Shown here in pieces: positions 58,711 to 64,000 of a stretch of 64,000 nt of DNA. The stretch's first letter is position 1. Each line of letters opens with the position of its first letter. The stretch spans positions 19,941,001 through 20,005,000 of the forward strand of contig BSBN01000888.1 of NCBI GenBank assembly GCA_027924645.1. The letters run 5' to 3'. The notes under the pieces were generated by a model. It was given only the letters and a program-made list of their open reading frames with translations, was not told where the DNA came from and ran no database searches. The DNA is from Cunninghamia lanceolata. Taxonomy: Eukaryota; Streptophyta; Pinopsida; Cupressales; Cupressaceae. The position numbers were made by a program, and so were the translations under genes.

Positions 58711-59595
58711 CCTCTGAAGAAATACAAGATATCACCATCAATGTCATAGCTTGAATAACTTTGTCGCTATGAAGATGAAGACTGACACACTCCTGATAAC
58801 ATCACAAACTTTCAAAACAAACAGTTCTTCTTCAATCAACAACCTTTTTGACCTGAAATAACAAATCTCCAAGATCTCCCATGTGTTAAAGTTCACAAAC
58901 AAATCACTACTTAGAAATACCATTGGTAAACACTGACAAGACTAATCAACATAACTCAACTCAACTCGGCACTTATCCACTTCCTGAATTAGTCCTGAAG
59001 CAACATATCAACCTGAAGTATATCATCCAATTACTTACATCCAACCTTCCATGCTTTTGAACACTTTTGTAAAGATATCATAAACACACCAATACTCTTT
59101 GATGAACAAATTTGCAGGCAAAAATCATGAAGACTCCTCATCACACAGCTCTCAACACAAGATGTCATGAAGATCATTTTATAATACCTTTACTTGCCTC
59201 TGATTTGATGAAATACAAGACTCACCAACAATGTCAGAAGAAACTCTAGATTGTTATAGCTTGAAACACATACTTGATACCACTTCAAAACTGGAGCCAC
59301 ACAATTTGAACAAACCTTTGTGAACCATATTAAAGAGGAAGATCATCACTGGAACATGTGAAATTATCACATCAGAAAACTCCTTAATATCTCTAGTTTA
59401 TCATCTTCTTTTGACACTATCTTCAAATCACTCTATCAAACTCTTTGTGCTTGGAACCCTTGCAATATCAATGATGAATCCAAAACCAACAAAACAAGAT
59501 CATCAAAATGATAAACATCAAATGATCTTCTTAATGAAACCTTTCGAGGATACTTGATAGAACATGAATAACTCCCCCTCACTTCATGCTCTCAG
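58711..59595. other. Non-coding interior of the gag-only element
   Basis: About 0.9 kb between gag and the purine tracts where protease and pol would normally lie. No pol motif was found on either strand, which supports the gag-only classification. Confidence 0.6.
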
Positions 59596-60693
59596 TTATC
59601 CAACTAATGATGTAACTTGTGCAAGATGCACAAGTTTAGGATCCTTCTTGTCCTGACTTTCTTTTCTTTTCCAAACCTGTATAAACCTTTTCTTTTCTTT
59701 GCTCAAGGTATCTGCTCTAGATGTCTTCAATCTATTCCTACAAAACTGTGCCTTATGCCCTAGATTATGACACTTAAAGCATGTGACATTATAACCAATG
59801 CCAAAAGTAATTCCATAATCATATCTTCCATGCATCCAATAGTCTCTTTCTATGTGACCAACTTGGTTACAGTAGTAACATATTGTACTAGAATTCTTAT
59901 TTGTCATTCTAGAAAGACTTTTGTTCTTATGCCACTCAACATTATTTTTGGCATAAGTCTTACAATTTCTATCTCTATGACCATAGCTATGTCAAGAATA
60001 ACAATATCCATGAAACTAAGAATAATTATACCTTATTGAATGGTATTGCCTAACAGGTGGAAGTCTGTTTGTTCTTTCTCTTACATCATCGGGAGCTTTA
60101 TCTTTTGCTATCTTCTTATCTTCCTTAGGAGCAGCAGGAGGATTTCTGACTTTGGAACACTGTCCTTCAGTATTCTTTTCAAACAATAGATTCTTGTGCA
60201 ACTTAGAGGATGCCTTTTCTAACTCCTTTCTTAAAGAAACTATTTCAGATTCATACTTTTCACAATCAACTTCTTTGACCTTTAGCTGATTATTGACATC
60301 TTCTTTTATATTCTTAACTTCTGTAATTTGAGCCTTCAAATCTATTATCTATTTTTTTGCATCTTGAAGATTTGAAAGAATTTTTGTCTTGGATTCCTTT
60401 TCCTCTTGAAGTTGCAACTTTAACCTTTTGTTGTCCATTCTAAGTTTTTTAATCTCATCAAGGGCACAAATGAGCTCACCTTCCATATCAAAAACATAAT
60501 CATCTTCATTATTAATCTCAACAACAAAATTTTCATCAAGCTCTTGTCTTTTTACATTCATATTGAAGTCTTCCTTTTTATCAAAATTCTCAACTGCAGG
60601 ATCATTCTTTTTGCTAGTCTTAACTGAGGCTTGTTTTTGATCATCATCAATCTTTTCTCTATTCAAGACCTTATTTCTATTCTTCTTTCCCAT
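59596..60693 (-). pseudogene. Gag fragment with coiled coil and three zinc knuckles
   Basis: One minus-strand frame from the ATG at 60693 to 59596, broken by a TAG at 60346-60348, a stop after NYS near 60016 and a TGA inside the first knuckle. It begins with a Lys-rich segment (MGKKNRNK), then long charged helices (LDEIKKLRMDNKRLKLQ, EIVSLRKELEKASSKL) expected to form a coiled coil, then three CCHC motifs. In the first the second Cys is TGA, in the second (CYYCNQVGHIERDY) the last Cys is Tyr, and the third (CFKCHNLGHKAQFC) is intact. The usual copia gag N-terminal domain is absent. Confidence 0.8.
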
Positions 60694-60749
60694 GGTACTC
60701 CAAACACAAGATCTACCTGAGCCTATTAGACTTCAAAAAGGGAACCTAT

Positions 60750-60761
60750 GCTTTAATACCA
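60750..60761 (-). promoter_or_regulatory. Primer binding site, mutated
   Basis: On the element strand it reads TGGTATTAAAGC, two changes (both transitions) from TGGTATCAGAGC, two bases inside the right LTR. Its position fixes element orientation and the right LTR edge. Confidence 0.7.
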
Positions 60762-60763
60762 AT

Positions 60764-63105
60764 TGTAGGAGTCCAAGACAACACTAAGAGGGGGGGTGAA
60801 TCAGTGTTGTGTGAATTTTTAAATCTTTTTACAAACTTTAACTTTCAGAGCATAAGGAGAGAAAGATAGCATTGATTTGTCAAATACTTGTGCACATGAA
60901 TGTGAATACAAAAAGAGAACAAAACTTCATAAGTAAATCATACACACACAAAGAAGATTATGACACATGCTTTTCATGAGTGGAAAACGCTTCTGGGTAG
61001 AAAAACCACTCCAAAATGGCCTCACTGGCTTTATCAAAAATCTCACTAATTACAATGTTTAGAAGCACCAACTTCAAGGATCACCAACACCTAATTCATT
61101 TCAAAGCACCAACTTCAAGGAGCACCAACCCCTAATACAGAACAAATTAAGAACTTAGAGGGTTTCTCTATTTCAATATGAAGCACTTCTTCTCTCACGT
61201 GTCTGTCAAATGGCCATCCTTCTCATCAACTCAAATCAATCTGCATACTAGTCTCAATGTCCTCGCTCAATCAAATTCATGATTCATACACTTGATTATC
61301 ATTGAAATTGCATATTGTCTTTCTAATAGTCTTGTCAATCTATGTATCTGTATTTGATCCCGTCAGTTCATCGTTGATCTGCACAACATCACTCACACAC
61401 ACTTATCAATCCACCTGCAAAGCCATTATATACAAGATGACTTTTCACATTCTTTATAATCATTTTCATCTTCTCTACAAACAAAAACATTTCACCTTCT
61501 CTCTATAAATCAAAACCCTTTCATTTGCAATAATAAAAACATCAAGAAATCCAAACACCAATCCATCTGCAAGAAGAAAATCTTATTCACAAAATAAATG
61601 ATCAATAAAGACATTTTGTCCCTTTAAAAGATTCATCTTATCTGCAAAAGAAAACCTTCAAAAAAAAAATTTCAAAATAAATGATCAACTTTGATATTCT
61701 TCTATGTGCAATTTTATCTTCAAAAGACCTTTCAAATTCCATCATTCTCCTACAAGAAATCATGAATAATTTCTGCTATTTATTTTCTCTTCCAATGCCC
61801 TATAAATAAAATATCTGAGCAACTTCATCTTCCATCTCTGCATCAAATTTCTTTCAATCTGAAAAACCAATTTCATCTTTTTATGACCTTTCATATCCTT
61901 CAAGAATAAGAAAAATTCACCAATTTTTCTTAAAAAATCTCCTCAAAATTTTTTGATGTTATCTCTTTTCTAACTTCCAAAATCACCATTAAAAAATCTT
62001 TTCAAGAATCACCATTAAAAAATCTCTTTAAAAAGATTTATCTCACATTTAGAAAAAGCAAAAATAAAAAATCTCCTTATGAGAACTCCTTAAATTAATG
62101 TCATAAGGGACCGACTATTTAAAAAGAAAGTTTCTAATTTTAAAAAAAGGAAACCTTTTATCATTTTTCTTGGGCTTCAAAAAGGTTCCTTAGAAATAGT
62201 CGATGGCTTTTAAAACCAAAACAAACTCTTCAAAAAAACCTTCGAATGATTTCATTTAAATACATTTTGCTTCCCTTTCGAAGCTTCACTAGGATGTATA
62301 ATAAATTTCACTTTAAACTGATGGCTCCCACTAATACATATTCGATGCCCTTGTCCATAAGCATGCTCCCCATTCAGTGTAACTTGAACTATTCATAAAA
62401 CATATTAATGCCAAAAATACCGATGCTTTTTCTTTTAAAGCATAAAACATATTTATGAAAATCGGGCTCCCTTCTTAAATCACAAAGCATATAAGGTCGA
62501 TTTCTTATGTCAATGCCCTCCTTTTAATATTATTCATTGGCCTTTTCTAATTCATAAAAAAACTCATGCTACCCACAAATAGCAACCTTTGAATATAGAA
62601 TGTTCATTAGAACAAACTTTCCCTTGTTTGAAATTGATGCCCACACATACCTGTTTCAACGGTGGAAAAGAAAGGAGGGGCCGGTTATTACACGGTGCAG
62701 ACCCCTTAAAAAAATAACTTAAGTTCTTATGACTTGCGATAGCAAGTCATCACCAAAAGATAAAGCCATATCACTTAGCACATTTAAATCAATTGCATGT
62801 GTCTCAATAATGTGATCACCATAAACTTGACAAACTTATGAGATATAAATTGAACTTGAATATCCTTTTATCATGAAGCATGTAAACTTATCTGAAATCT
62901 CCTCAACTATGAATGATGACCATTATCCTTGTTTGAGTAAGCATATTATGAAGATCTTGAACAAAATATGCTTATGAAGATATAACCACATCAATTGATT
63001 CCAACAACTTGCATCAACTTCAACATGTCACACTCTTCAACTCAAATATGAAACTCTTGAACAAGAATGATATTTTGAACTCCTGAAAGGAACATCTGAC
63101 ACAAA
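60764..63105 (-). repeat. 5' LTR of the gag-only element, truncated
   Basis: It matches the left LTR from 55961 to about 58271, ending at AACATCTGACA, after which a different LTR starts. About 340 bases of the LTR's outer end are therefore missing here. The shared box is at 60980-61010. A local duplication of AATCACCATTAAAAAATC lies near 61980-62020. Confidence 0.82.
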
Positions 63106-63106
63106 T

Positions 63107-64000
63107 CAGTAGGAGTTCAGGACAACACTAAGAAGGGGGGTGAATCAGTGTTGTATTAGTTTTCAAACATTTTACAACTTTTTGCAAGCTTTCTCTTACA
63201 GAACAAATAGAAAGGAATTCATTAATGATTTGTTGAGTTTATATGCACAAGACTTGCAACAACAAATGTAAACAAAAATATGATCAGATCATTAATGTGC
63301 ACACACACATAATAAATCAATGAGAAGCATGACAAAGGATTTTTACGGAGTGGAAAACCCTCAGGGGTAGAAAAACCACTCATGAAGTGCCTCACTGGCT
63401 TAACCTTAAAAACTTCTTACAAAGCCTCACTGGTTGAATATTATGTCTCACTGACAATTGAAAGGTCTCACTGGCATACTATGTGCCTCACTAGCATATG
63501 AAGGTCTTACTAACCATAAGCCTCACTGGCATACTATGCCTCACTGGCAAACCAAATCATCAACAGATGTAATAAACAAATTAGAGGGATACTCTATTTC
63601 CATTCAATACAAAACATATGTCTGTCAAATGACCATTCTATTCAAAATCAGTCCTACATCCAGATATACTCAACAACACTATATCAACTTCAACATGTCA
63701 CACTCTTCAACTCAAATATGAAAATCTTGAACAAGAATGATATTTTGAACTTCTGAAAAGAACATCTGACATGAAGACCATACCAACATCCAGAAGATCA
63801 TTCCATGCTATTTGTATCAACTACTATCACTTGTAATCAACATGATGTTACTGTATACAAGCAAGATCCCACTGTCAAAAATGATTGTGAAGACAATCTT
63901 TGTAAACCAAGTAAACCATGAATCAAGATCACATCTCATATCTTGTCTTGAGCACAACTTGACAACCTTGACTTGAACATGATAACAAGATAAACATAAA
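63107..64000 (-). repeat. Related LTR of another subfamily, running off the window
   Basis: It begins AGTAGGAGTTCAGGACAACAC, clearly like the 55961 LTR start, with the same GGGGTGAATCAGTGTTG and box (63350-63380). The middle (about 63400-63680) is different and shorter. From about 63683 to the window end it matches the 58171-58490 part of the left LTR closely. So it is either a second, nested or tandem LTR of a sister subfamily or a recombinant. Confidence 0.7.
63391..63550. repeat. CTCACTGGC short-repeat cluster
   Basis: CCTCACTGGC or close variants appear eight times in about 160 bases (about 63391, 63425, 63445, 63467, 63487, 63505, 63521, 63539), separated by 10-35 bases. The other LTRs have just one copy at the equivalent place (GCCTCACTGGC at about 56217 and 61020). 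Confidence 0.8.

Larger units (their letters stand above)
55961..63105 (-). mobile_element. Gag-only LTR retrotransposon (TR-GAG/LARD type), minus strand
   Basis: Two long LTR copies (55961-58608 and 60764-63105) enclose only 2155 bp of interior with a primer-site-like sequence, a gag fragment and purine tracts, and no protease, integrase or reverse transcriptase. It must have been mobilised in trans by a related copia element; the LTR box and multi-PPT pattern point to the same Sirevirus-like group. Over about 200 bases I compared, LTR copies differ by about 5 percent. The right LTR is cut at about 63105, where another LTR begins, so the element's true 5' end is missing or displaced. Confidence 0.85.

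Overview
This is a 64 kb window of plant nuclear DNA made almost entirely of transposable elements at different stages of decay. It is AT-rich. I see no intact host gene, rRNA, tRNA or CRISPR array. The mix of large Ty1/copia elements, a decayed tandem PPR gene, CACTA-type (En/Spm) transposase remains and long gene-free spacers suggests a large-genome seed plant. A gymnosperm seems most likely to me; that is an inference from overall character, not from a marker.

Layout. 1-3282 is featureless T-rich spacer. 3288-10414 is a complete, young, plus-strand Ty1/copia element with equal 1293-bp LTRs, a perfect 5-bp target duplication (GATAG), a tRNA-iMet primer site, polypurine tracts and a gag-pol frame broken only by six stop codons. 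About 11.4-15.1 kb is a much older, truncated copia gag-integrase remnant. 15782-17479 is a 3' LTR of a minus-strand element whose interior is lost. 17850-18790 is a 12-bp-period minisatellite that stays open in several frames. 20.2-23.0 kb and 35.3-38.5 kb are two clusters of 303-bp PPR (pentatricopeptide) repeat units on the minus strand; the left cluster carries the PPR C-terminus. Between them, 23.9-26.9 kb holds a decayed gene of unknown family (copy A). A second complete but older copia element, on the minus strand at 26899-34210, is inserted in it, and copy A resumes at 34211. 39.0-40.3 kb is a Ptta/En/Spm-like transposase remnant, followed by an intact 189-codon ORF of unknown nature. 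43.2-49.7 kb is a degenerate CACTA TNP2-type transposase. 50.8-55.9 kb holds copy B of the unknown family on the minus strand, about 1067 codons in one frame interrupted only by stop codons and flanked by 80-bp direct repeats. 55961-63105 is a minus-strand element with about 2.6-kb LTRs that carries only gag (TR-GAG/LARD type). From 63107 a related but different LTR begins and runs off the window.

How it fits together. Four of the LTR families share repeated AAAGGGGGAG-type purine tracts beside the 3' LTR, and all five share a conserved GTGGAAAACC...AAAAACCAC box inside the LTR. The repeated tract is a trait I associate with the Sirevirus branch of Ty1/copia. Many reading frames here are disrupted mainly by TAG, often where a CAG codon is expected, which fits decay by deamination of methylated CHG sites. 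The most unusual content is the unknown family (copies A and B, recognisable by an HNWG motif followed by a P-rich LPK segment) and the PPR array, in which 12 of 14 readable units carry the same TAG at the same codon.
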